A stretch of DNA of 12,537 nt. Origin: CAYGZM01 sp964354365 (lineage in GTDB: Bacteria > Planctomycetota > Phycisphaerae > Sedimentisphaerales > Anaerobacaceae). A program made the translations under genes and the position numbers. Below, piece by piece: positions 1-5,477 of this stretch (position 1 is its first letter; each line of letters opens with the position of its first letter). The stretch is from assembly GCA_964354365.1 (NCBI GenBank), contig CAYGZM010000111.1:1-12537 (forward strand). Reading direction: 5' to 3'. Under the pieces are notes generated by a model. That model ran no database searches. It saw only the letters and a program-made list of their open reading frames with translations, and was not told the DNA's origin.

Positions 1-1384
1 AGAGAGTCAGCGGGGTCGTTTTAGTGATTTTGACGGTGGCGAATTGGCCGGCCAGGGTTGCCGGGCCGTTGAAGACGACGATCCAGTCGCCTGCGGTCCG
101 GGCGACGAGCTGGGGATGGCCGAAGCTCTCGGCGGCGTTGAGGTGCGGTTTCTTGCTTGGGCCTTCGACGAGGACTTTTAGCTCTTTGCCGAGGAAATCG
201 CGGCTTAGCTCGCCGCTTATCTCCTGCTGGACGGCGAGCAGCTCGACGTTGCGGGCCTGCTTTACTTCGGGCGGGACGGTGTCCTGAAGCCTCTTATCCG
301 CCGTGGTGCCGGGGCGGGGGGAATACTTGAAGACGAAGCAGTTGCGGTACCGCGCCTTTTTCACAAGCTCGACGGTTGCCCGGAAGTCGTCGTTGGTTTC
401 GCCGGGGAAGCCGACGATGAAGTCGCCTGCGACGGCGATGTCTGGGACGATGTCCCTGGCCCTGTCGAGAAGGGCAAGATAGTCCGCGGCGGTGTACCGG
501 CGGTTCATTGCGCGGAGGATTTTGTCGGAGCCGCTCTGGGCGGGGACGTGGAGGTAAGGACAGACTTTGGGCGAGCCGGCCATTACGCGGAGGATGTCGT
601 TGAAGTATTTTTCGCAGGGGTAGTTGGTGACGAATTTGAGCCACTGTATGCCTTTGACGTCGGCGGCTTTGGTGAGGAGGTCGGCGAGTGACCAGGTCTT
701 GTCAGCGGCTTTGTATTCGTAGGAATTGACGGCCTGGCCGAGGAGGGTGACTTGCTTTATGCCGGTGTCGGCGAGTTTTTTGATCTGGTCGAACACTGCG
801 TGGGGCGGTCGGGAGACTTCGGGGCCGCGGACGTAGGGGACGATGCAGTAGGAGCAGAATTTGTTGCAGCCGTGCATAACGCGGACGAAGGCCTGGGCGG
901 GGATGTTCTTATCTTCGAGGCCGTAGGCGGATTCGAATTCTTCGAGGGCGCGGCTTTGCGGCTGAGGGGCGGGCTTGCGGATTTGCTCGGTTACGGCCAA
1001 TTCCTTTTTGTTTTGTTCGATTGCCTGGGCGATTAGACTTGCGATTTGGGGGATTTGGGCGGGGCCGCAGACGATGTTGACTACTTCGTGTTCGAGGAGT
1101 TTCTCGCCGAGCCGCTGGGCCATACAGCCGATGACGCCGACGATCAAACCGGGCCTGCTTTCTTTGATGTGCTTGAGATGGCCCAAATGTGAGAGGACGC
1201 GCTGCTCGGCGTGCTCGCGGACGGAGCAGGTGTTTATCAAGACAACGTCGGCCTCCTTGACGTTATCTGTCAGCGTGAAGCCCGCCTTCGTAAGGCTCGA
1301 ACCGACCAGGGCGGTATCGAGCTTGTTCATCTGACACCCGTAGGACCTGATAACTAATTTCAAATTACAGATTTCAGATTTCAT
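1..1384 (-). CDS. miaB: tRNA-2-methylthio-N6-dimethylallyladenosine synthase MiaB (3' end cut by window)
   Basis: MiaB is a cytoplasmic radical SAM methylthiotransferase that adds a 2-methylthio group to i6A37 of tRNAs reading UNN codons. The visible 461 codons are open with no frameshift and nearly full length. The N-terminal UPF0004 domain has the GCQMN signature and three cluster cysteines (C17, C53, C87). The radical SAM motif HGCNKFCSYC follows (C173, C177, C180). GQAVNSY, HVPAQSGS, GFPGET and YSPRPGT appear in the expected order, and a C-terminal TRAM-like region begins near residue 395. GCQMN separates it from MtaB and RimO. The ATG at 1384 lies 1 nt after the stop codon of the upstream four-helix gene, with no clear Shine-Dalgarno. 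A TTG at 1363 would give MKLVIRSYGCQMN, which matches the usual MiaB start better. Both candidate starts lie in an AT-rich repeat arm. The family call is very sure; the start is uncertain. Confidence 0.93.
   Translation of the reverse strand, partial: MKSEICNLKLVIRSYGCQMNKLDTALVGSSLTKAGFTLTDNVKEADVVLINTCSVREHAEQRVLSHLGHLKHIKESRPGLIVGVIGCMAQRLGEKLLEHEVVNIVCGPAQIPQIASLIAQAIEQNKKELAVTEQIRKPAPQPQSRALEEFESAYGLEDKNIPAQAFVRVMHGCNKFCSYCIVPYVRGPEVSRPPHAVFDQIKKLADTGIKQVTLLGQAVNSYEYKAADKTWSLADLLTKAADVKGIQWLKFVTNYPCEKYFNDILRVMAGSPKVCPYLHVPAQSGSDKILRAMNRRYTAADYLALLDRARDIVPDIAVAGDFIVGFPGETNDDFRATVELVKKARYRNCFVFKYSPRPGTTADKRLQDTVPPEVKQARNVELLAVQQEISGELSRDFLGKELKVLVEGPSKKPHLNAAESFGHPQLVARTAGDWIVVFNGPATLAGQFATVKITKTTPLTL
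1351..1384. repeat. left AT-rich repeat arm of the four-helix bundle cassette
   Basis: This arm is a run of degenerate short direct repeats (ATTTCAAATT, then AGATTTC twice), far more AT-rich than its surroundings. ATTTCAAATT at 1357-1366 is the exact reverse complement of AATTTGAAAT at 1815-1824 on the other side of the four-helix gene. The arm also encodes the first residues of MiaB and both of its candidate start codons. Confidence 0.65.
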
Positions 1385-1385
1385 A

Positions 1386-1781
1386 TTACGTGGTCTTGAA
1401 CTTCTGCCCTTTGAACTTGGAGGCCTTCAAGTATTCAATGAAGCCGCTTATCTGCTTCGACACGCACATTGCAGACTTCAAGAGATTCTTGGAACCAGTA
1501 TTGTCCATGTAACCAATGTCTTTGGCAATGAACAACTGCGAGCGTAGTTCTCCGGACGAGCCTTTTGCAATAAACAAAAACTGGATGAACTCCTGCTTTG
1601 AGCCTCTTTCAAAGCCTTCGGCGATGTTGCTTGATACTGATACTGCAGACCGCTGAATTTGATTTCTCAGCCCGTAATCGTTCCCGAACGGTTCTCCGGA
1701 TGTGGTTTTGTAAACCAGGACCGCCAGTTCCCTGGCACTTTGCCAGACGGGCAGGTCTTCAAACGATTTGTATGTAGCCAT
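1386..1781 (-). CDS. four-helix bundle protein (23S rRNA intervening-sequence protein family)
   Basis: This 131-residue protein belongs to the small four-helix bundle family first described from intervening sequences in bacterial 23S rRNA and now mostly seen as stand-alone genes (Pfam 23S_rRNA_IVP, TIGR02436). The family signature is intact: an N-terminal FEDLPVWQSARELAVLVY helix, then QIQRSAVSVSSNIAEGF, then a third helix containing FIQFLFIAKGSSGELRSQL. The molecular function of the family is not established. It is full length, and the ATG at 1781 has a GGGAGA ribosome-binding site about 6 nt upstream. Its base composition is visibly less GC-rich than its neighbours, and short AT-rich repeats sit on both sides, as is common for this family, which suggests a transferred cassette. 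Its stop codon is 1 nt from the miaB ATG, so translational coupling is possible. Confidence 0.93.
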   Translation of the reverse strand: MATYKSFEDLPVWQSARELAVLVYKTTSGEPFGNDYGLRNQIQRSAVSVSSNIAEGFERGSKQEFIQFLFIAKGSSGELRSQLFIAKDIGYMDNTGSKNLLKSAMCVSKQISGFIEYLKASKFKGQKFKTT

Positions 1782-1787
1782 TGCTTA

Positions 1788-1793
1788 TCTCCC
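1788..1793 (-). promoter_or_regulatory. ribosome-binding site of the four-helix bundle gene
   Basis: The minus strand reads GGGAGA followed by TAAGCA and the ATG at 1781. The purine-rich core and short spacing fit a Shine-Dalgarno and support this start codon. Confidence 0.6.
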
Positions 1794-1801
1794 ATGTGTA
1801 A

Positions 1802-1836
1802 ATGTTGAATCTTAAATTTGAAATATTGAATTTGCA
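1802..1836. repeat. right AT-rich repeat arm of the four-helix bundle cassette
   Basis: Short degenerate repeats of TTGAAT and TTTGAAAT lie just upstream of the four-helix gene. The block holds AATTTGAAAT at 1815-1824, the 10 bp inverted partner of 1357-1366. It falls inside the 5' untranslated region if the promoter at 1841-1869 is real. Confidence 0.6.
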
Positions 1837-1840
1837 GAGG

Positions 1841-1869
1841 AGTGTAACCTTTGGCGAGTGGGAGGTCAA
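1841..1869 (-). promoter_or_regulatory. candidate sigma70 promoter for the four-helix gene and miaB
   Basis: On the minus strand, TTGACC (1864-1869) is followed after 17 nt by TACACT (1841-1846). The spacing is optimal; the -35 box matches at five positions and the -10 box at four. It starts just upstream of the stop of the radical SAM gene and lies outside the AT-rich arm, so it may be the original miaB promoter. This is a by-eye match without experimental support. Confidence 0.45.
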
Positions 1870-1876
1870 GTTGGGC

Positions 1877-3355
1877 TTAATGAGCGAGCGTGCGGTTTAG
1901 GGCGCGTTGGAGGTCTTTTAGGCGGTTTGACTGGTCGAAGCCGAGGAGGATGATTGGGAATGCGGTTTTGTTGTGGTTTAGTGGTTCGGCCAAATCGACG
2001 TATTTGGCGCAGCAGTCGCCGTCGGGCGTGCCGGGGATTGGAGAGAAGTCGGCGAGGGTCCCGCGGATGCCGAGGCTGTTGACGAATCGCATCGAGTCTT
2101 CGAGCTGCTGGATGTCACTATAAGGGTGGCCGAGGATTTGGTATGCGGTGATGTCAGCGGGGGCGGCGCCGGCGGCTCTCAAATATTCGACGGCTGAGGC
2201 CAGCTCATCGGAGAAGACCTTTGAGCCGGTGCGCTTCTGCCACTGTGCTGAGGCGCTCTCGAAGCCGAGGTAGAAGGTTTTGAAGCCTGCACGGACCATA
2301 AGCTCTGCGAGGTCTTTGGTGAGGAATCGGGCGTTGAGGGCGTTGGGGGAGTGGAGATTTGGGGGCTGTGAGAAACCCCGGTCAATACTTATTGAGCCGC
2401 TTCGCGGAGTAGTCTGAATAGATTCCTCGACTGCGCTCGGAATGACAGTGGCTGCGCTCGGAATGACGGTGGCTGCCCCTTCGCTTTCACTGAGAGCAGG
2501 TCTTGGGATGACGGGCTGGGTCCTGTTAGAGCATGTTACTTTGATGTTTTGCTTTATGATCTCGTTCAGGAACGGGATCAGGACTTGTTCGGCGTTGAAG
2601 AGCAGGGCGTCGTCGTAGAAGGCGATGTTTTTGACGCCAAGTTCGGTCAAGAGCTTCAGTTCGGTGATGGAGCGGTCGAGCGGTCGAGCGGAGAATTGGC
2701 CATAGACCTTAGGGACGGAGCAGTAGGTGCACTTGAAGGGGCAGCCGTCGGTTAGTTTCAGGGCGCCGACGCTGAGGTTGGGATAGACTTCCCATAAGGC
2801 GGGTTGCCGGAGGTCGGGCGTGATTCCGAGATAGTCCCAGAGCGGCTGGAGGTTTGTGCCGGGGATCAGCAGGTCTGCGCCGAGGGTCTCGGCGTGAGAG
2901 GGGCAGAGGGTGACATAGTTTCCGCCTAAAATGATTTTTGCCGACGGGTGAATGTTGCGAATGTCGCGGATGACTTCTTCAACGCCCGGATACCAGTAGG
3001 TCATTGTTGTCTGGATGAGGACGTAATCAGGCGGTTCGGTTTTGGCGAGATAATCTGCGAATACGTCACGGGGCAGGCCGAAGCGTCTGAAGTAGCGTGG
3101 AATTGAGGCGAGCGGCGCCGGAGTCGTGATTCGCCGGCTGTAGAATCGGCCGCGGCCCCACCGGTCGGATTGCAGGGCTTTCTTTCCGGCGCTGAAGGGG
3201 TGGAGGCGGTCGAGGTAGTCAAAAAGCGCGAAGTCGGCCTTTCCGCGGAGGTATCCGGCGACGGTGAGCAGGCCGTAGGGCTTGAGCCAGAAGTCATAAG
3301 CCGCAAAATCATACACCGGCGGGTTGACAAGCAGAATCCTGGGTTTCATAGGCAT
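1877..3355 (-). CDS. radical SAM protein with B12-binding-like N-terminal domain, carrying a repeat-derived insertion
   Basis: This 492-residue protein has the layout of B12-binding-domain radical SAM enzymes. A Rossmann-like N-terminal half begins RILLVNPPVYDF and contains IILGGNYVTL (141-150) and CPSHAETLGADLLIPG. The radical SAM domain starts near residue 196, with the cluster motif CPFKCTYC (C205, C209, C212). FYDDALLF, FYLGFESAS and a C-terminal FSPIPGTPDGD follow, as in homologues I recall. No canonical DxHxxG cobalamin motif is visible, so B12 binding is doubtful. The substrate is unknown. Residues about 278-337 interrupt what should read roughly as CSN-PNALNARFLTKDL; the extra stretch looks like translated dispersed repeat (VIPSAVEES, ALSESEG). 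Start: ATG 3355 or the second ATG at 3349 (MKPRILLV); neither has a strong Shine-Dalgarno. Genes on both sides share its strand, but the gaps argue against tight coupling. Confidence 0.85.
   Translation of the reverse strand: MPMKPRILLVNPPVYDFAAYDFWLKPYGLLTVAGYLRGKADFALFDYLDRLHPFSAGKKALQSDRWGRGRFYSRRITTPAPLASIPRYFRRFGLPRDVFADYLAKTEPPDYVLIQTTMTYWYPGVEEVIRDIRNIHPSAKIILGGNYVTLCPSHAETLGADLLIPGTNLQPLWDYLGITPDLRQPALWEVYPNLSVGALKLTDGCPFKCTYCSVPKVYGQFSARPLDRSITELKLLTELGVKNIAFYDDALLFNAEQVLIPFLNEIIKQNIKVTCSNRTQPVIPRPALSESEGAATVIPSAATVIPSAVEESIQTTPRSGSISIDRGFSQPPNLHSPNALNARFLTKDLAELMVRAGFKTFYLGFESASAQWQKRTGSKVFSDELASAVEYLRAAGAAPADITAYQILGHPYSDIQQLEDSMRFVNSLGIRGTLADFSPIPGTPDGDCCAKYVDLAEPLNHNKTAFPIILLGFDQSNRLKDLQRALNRTLAH
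2345..2524. repeat. dispersed-repeat insertion inside the radical SAM gene
   Basis: About 180 bp with mixed repeat character interrupts the conserved radical SAM core in frame. It contains the hairpin CCGCTTCGCGG (2397-2407), an AATAGATTCCTC...CTCGGAATGACA unit (2417-2447), a tandem copy of the CTCGGAATGAC core, and a related GGGATGAC unit near 2506. The same AATAGATTCCTC / CGGAATGACA ends recur at 3430-3482 outside the gene. The exact boundaries are estimated from where protein conservation stops and resumes. Confidence 0.65.
2431..2472. repeat. 21 bp tandem duplication (two copies, one mismatch)
   Basis: Positions 2431-2451 and 2452-2472 are adjacent 21 bp copies differing only by A versus G at the seventeenth base. 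Being seven codons long, the duplication keeps the frame and gives AATVIPS twice in the protein (residues 294-300 and 301-307). Confidence 0.9.
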
Positions 3356-3399
3356 GCGCGGACTTAACCGGTGCTGTCCCCAACAGGAAGACGTATTAC

Positions 3400-3485
3400 T
3401 TTTTGATTCGCCTTCGGCGAGCCTTCTACAATAGATTCCTCCACTTCGGTCCGACTTAGTCGGCCCTCCGGTCGGAATGACATGT
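3400..3485. repeat. intergenic palindromic dispersed repeat (REP-like)
   Basis: The block holds two hairpins, TCGCCTTCGGCGA (3408-3420) and CCGACTTAGTCGG (3451-3463), the second followed by CCTCCGGTCGGAATGACA. Its ends AATAGATTCCTC (3430-3441) and CGGAATGACA (3473-3482) match those of the copy inside the radical SAM gene. It occupies much of the gap between the radical SAM gene and the isomerase-like gene. The remainder of that 259 nt gap shows no gene. Confidence 0.6.
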
Positions 3486-3584
3486 TAGTACAAGCCGCAC
3501 GCGTCTGTTGGTAACGGGACGACCAAGCCAAGCGCAGAGGGCGGAACACAATCAGAGCCGCCTTCTTCCGCACGACAATCAAGA

Positions 3585-3614
3585 CCGCCCGGGCCGATTT
3601 GCCGGGATAGGCGG
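3585..3614 (-). terminator. possible weak terminator after the Tat isomerase-like gene
   Basis: Directly after the stop codon, the minus strand can fold CCCGG with CCGGG around a 9 nt loop, extended by an outer CCG/CGG pairing across a bulge. Only a weak T-rich stretch (TCTTGATT) follows, so this is a marginal intrinsic terminator. Confidence 0.25.
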
Positions 3615-5042
3615 TTATGCCTCCTCGACGACGTTGAACCCCATCAGGATTCCGAGGTTTTTGATGTCCTGCATGTGGTCGCCGAAGAATACGGCGCGGT
3701 GGAGCAGGGTCATCACTCCGCCTTCGACCACTCCGGCGCCCCAGTTGTGGAACATACTTCGCGCATCTTTTACTCGCGTCCAGAACTGCGTTCGGCAGCC
3801 GAGCTCATCCTGTGTTATCTTGAAGATTTCACCTGTTGAGATAAGCATCTTGTCGAGGTCGATGAACTTTGCGCAGGTGACGACCTGTCCGATGGGCATC
3901 TCCACCTGAAGCGCCACGCCTCTGTCGCTGTCGGTCTGGGTGCGGATGGTGAAGGGCAGGCGCTGGCTGTTCGGCCCCGCCATTTTGGTCGCACAGGTGC
4001 AGTGGAAGTGGATCAGGGCGTTGGTTGCGGTGTCGAAGACGGGGTCGGTGATGAAGCCGGGGACTCCGAAGGCGTACTGGAACATCAGCATAGTGAGCGT
4101 GGAGTCCATATCACCCTCGCAGGCGCCGACGAGTCCGAGGTCGTTGAGCTTACTATAGGTCAGGCAGCACTTGGCCGGGTCGGCCATGCAGTTGGAGCTG
4201 GTGGCGGCCTGTGCTCGTTCTTTTATCATAAGGTTTTTCATTGCGAGGTAGAGGCGGGCGGAGCTGACGATTTCTTCTTTGGTTGGCTCGACGATTTTTT
4301 TTGCCTTGCTGAGCCAGTATTCCTGAGCCTCCGTCTCGGCGTCCTTGATATCAACGGCCTCGTGAGCCTTGAGGGTCTCCTCGACTGTGACGGGGACCAG
4401 CTCGACGCCGAGCTTCTGCTTCACCATTTCGGCGTTGCAGGCAGGGGCGGTTCCGAGCGGCCCTCGCACGACGAGTATGCGCGTGTTGCGGAGGTGGGGG
4501 GCGACCCGCATCAGGGCGACGACCCTGTCGATTTCGGTCCAGTCGCTGCTCGGGAGGAGGACGACTTTTTTGCCTTCCTTTTGCCAGCGTGGGAAGTACA
4601 TCCAGCCGTGGCCGCTGAAGGGCTGAGAGAAGACGGCGGCAGGAATGCCGGTGTTGATGATTTTAGCCATTGCCTGCTCCGGCGCGTCTCCGCCGTGGCC
4701 GCAGAGATGGAAGAGGAGCGCGCCGTCGGCGTCTTTGAGCTTGGGCAGCACGGTGTCAACTTCGGTCGGGGGCACGAGCTCGCCGCCGATGAATTTGACG
4801 TCTCCGAGCTTCTGCTCGAGTTTGGAGAGGTACTCGTTAAACCTGTCTATCTCGTCGGTAGGTCTGGAGAGGTATATTCCGCCTGTCCTGCCGATAAAGA
4901 CTTTGTAGATTTTGGCGGGCGGCATTTTTGGGGGCCAGTCTGCGTTTTCGCCGGCCATCACAAGCTGCCTGCCAATAAGGACGGCGCCTGCACCGGCAGC
5001 GCTTGCGCTTAGAAACTCTCGTCTGTTCATTGCTGCGGTCAT
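3615..5042 (-). CDS. Tat-exported L-fucose/L-arabinose isomerase-like protein
   Basis: The 475-residue product begins with a twin-arginine signal (MNRREFLSASAAGAGAVLIG, R7-R8), a plausible cleavage site after VMA (residue 30), and then a soluble domain. The body resembles the FucI/AraA fold: an N-terminal half with LLFHLCGHGG (109-118) and VVRGPLG, and a C-terminal half with CEGDMDS (308-314), FITDPVFD (330-337) and HFHCTC (345-350). E309 and D333 are 24 residues apart, the same spacing as the metal ligands E337 and D361 of E. coli FucI as I recall them, so metal binding may be kept. The third ligand, a histidine, is not assigned. Several cysteines are unusual for this fold. The substrate is unknown; isomerase activity is inferred from fold only. 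AAGGAG at 5049-5054, 6 nt before the ATG at 5042, supports this start over the internal ATG at 5030. It is divergent from the CotH genes. Confidence 0.75.
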   Translation of the reverse strand: MTAAMNRREFLSASAAGAGAVLIGRQLVMAGENADWPPKMPPAKIYKVFIGRTGGIYLSRPTDEIDRFNEYLSKLEQKLGDVKFIGGELVPPTEVDTVLPKLKDADGALLFHLCGHGGDAPEQAMAKIINTGIPAAVFSQPFSGHGWMYFPRWQKEGKKVVLLPSSDWTEIDRVVALMRVAPHLRNTRILVVRGPLGTAPACNAEMVKQKLGVELVPVTVEETLKAHEAVDIKDAETEAQEYWLSKAKKIVEPTKEEIVSSARLYLAMKNLMIKERAQAATSSNCMADPAKCCLTYSKLNDLGLVGACEGDMDSTLTMLMFQYAFGVPGFITDPVFDTATNALIHFHCTCATKMAGPNSQRLPFTIRTQTDSDRGVALQVEMPIGQVVTCAKFIDLDKMLISTGEIFKITQDELGCRTQFWTRVKDARSMFHNWGAGVVEGGVMTLLHRAVFFGDHMQDIKNLGILMGFNVVEEA

Positions 5043-5048
5043 AATCTT

Positions 5049-5054
5049 CTCCTT
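5049..5054 (-). promoter_or_regulatory. ribosome-binding site of the Tat isomerase-like gene
   Basis: The minus strand carries AAGGAG followed by 6 nt (AAGATT) and the ATG at 5042. It fixes the start codon at 5042 rather than at the second methionine. Confidence 0.75.
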
Positions 5055-5192
5055 GTCAAACGGAATTATGCCGATAAATCCTGTTCGGCAAACGTGTTAG
5101 ATATTCACAATGCTTTGAGCCCCCCTGGGGCGAGCATACCTGTTTGCCCGCCTGTAGTGAGCAGGGCCATGCCCTTGAACAAAGCAGGATAC

Positions 5193-5222
5193 AGGATAGC
5201 GGGTCCGGCGTGTGTTTGTCAA
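5193..5222 (-). promoter_or_regulatory. candidate sigma70 promoter for the Tat isomerase-like gene
   Basis: On the minus strand a perfect TTGACA (5217-5222) is followed after 18 nt by TATCCT (5193-5198). It would give a leader of about 140 nt. A neighbouring CAGGATA repeat makes the exact -10 box ambiguous. Confidence 0.45.
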
Positions 5223-5351
5223 ATGACATTTCGAGGGATATCGGACCAGTGACGCTCGGAGCTGTTGATTATTGGGGTTTGACCAGGGCGGCGATCTGCG
5301 GCTTGGGCGTGTAATATCCGGCAATTATTGGGGATTTGAGCAGAAACTGCG

Positions 5352-5380
5352 TTGACTCGGGGGGTGTTAAATGGTAGAAT
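5352..5380 (+). promoter_or_regulatory. candidate sigma70 promoter for the CotH/lamin-tail operon
   Basis: TTGACT (5352-5357) and TAGAAT (5375-5380) are separated by exactly 17 nt, each matching consensus at five of six positions. A TG at 5372-5373, one base before the -10 box, gives an extended -10 element. It lies about 100 nt upstream of the ATG at 5478 and is the best promoter match in the window. Confidence 0.65.
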
Positions 5381-5422
5381 CAGGTAAAGACCCGTAGAAG
5401 GGGCAGTTGTTCAAGGTCCGAT

Positions 5423-5442
5423 ACGCCGAGCGGCGGCGGCGT
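5423..5442 (+). other. GC-rich hairpin in the leader of the first CotH gene
   Basis: ACGCCG (5423-5428) can pair with CGGCGT (5437-5442) around an 8 nt loop, about 20 nt upstream of the ribosome-binding site. It may be only local GC richness; no known regulatory RNA was recognised. Confidence 0.3.
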
Positions 5443-5460
5443 GCGGCTGAAGATGCCCGT

Positions 5461-5470
5461 GAGGAAGGGG
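5461..5470 (+). promoter_or_regulatory. ribosome-binding site of the first CotH gene
   Basis: GAGGAAGGGG ends 7 nt before the ATG at 5478. It supports that start, which also places a clean signal peptide at the very N-terminus. Confidence 0.65.
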
Positions 5471-5477
5471 ACAGAAG

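Larger units (their letters stand above)
1356..1836. mobile_element. putative four-helix bundle gene cassette (non-autonomous insertion)
   Basis: The unit is the four-helix gene plus its two AT-rich arms, about 480 bp, with a 10 bp exact inverted repeat near its ends. It lies between a promoter-like sequence (1841-1869) and miaB. No transposase is encoded and no target-site duplication could be defined by eye, so mobility is inferred from the arms, base composition and context. Confidence 0.4.
5043..5477. other. divergent intergenic region (435 bp)
   Basis: No credible gene is seen. The region holds the ribosome-binding site and candidate promoter of the leftward gene, the small palindrome AGGGCCATGCCCT near 5164-5176, and the promoter, leader hairpin and ribosome-binding site of the rightward CotH gene. 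The only open frame of note (minus strand, 5097-5324) has low-complexity composition and no family resemblance. Confidence 0.7.

Noticed and set aside
1386..1781. Four-helix bundle gene as evidence for a 23S rRNA intervening sequence here
   Set aside because: No rRNA sequence surrounds it; the neighbours are miaB and a radical SAM gene, so it is a stand-alone copy.
2417..2472. CRISPR-like short repeats in the radical SAM gene
   Set aside because: The two copies are directly adjacent with no spacers, and the family also occurs as single dispersed copies, so this is a tandem duplication in a REP-like element.
3364..3582. 72-codon minus-strand frame between the radical SAM and isomerase-like genes
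   Set aside because: Much of it is the palindromic dispersed repeat read through; it has no ribosome-binding site or protein signature.
4002..5012. 336-codon open frame on the plus strand opposite the Tat isomerase-like gene
   Set aside because: It is antisense to a gene with a clear signal peptide, ribosome-binding site and fold motifs, and its composition (acidic, Gly/Val-rich) is what GC-rich antisense frames produce.
5097..5324. 75-codon minus-strand frame in the divergent intergenic region
   Set aside because: Composition is Arg/Pro/Ser-rich with no family resemblance, and it overlaps the candidate leftward promoter at 5193-5222.
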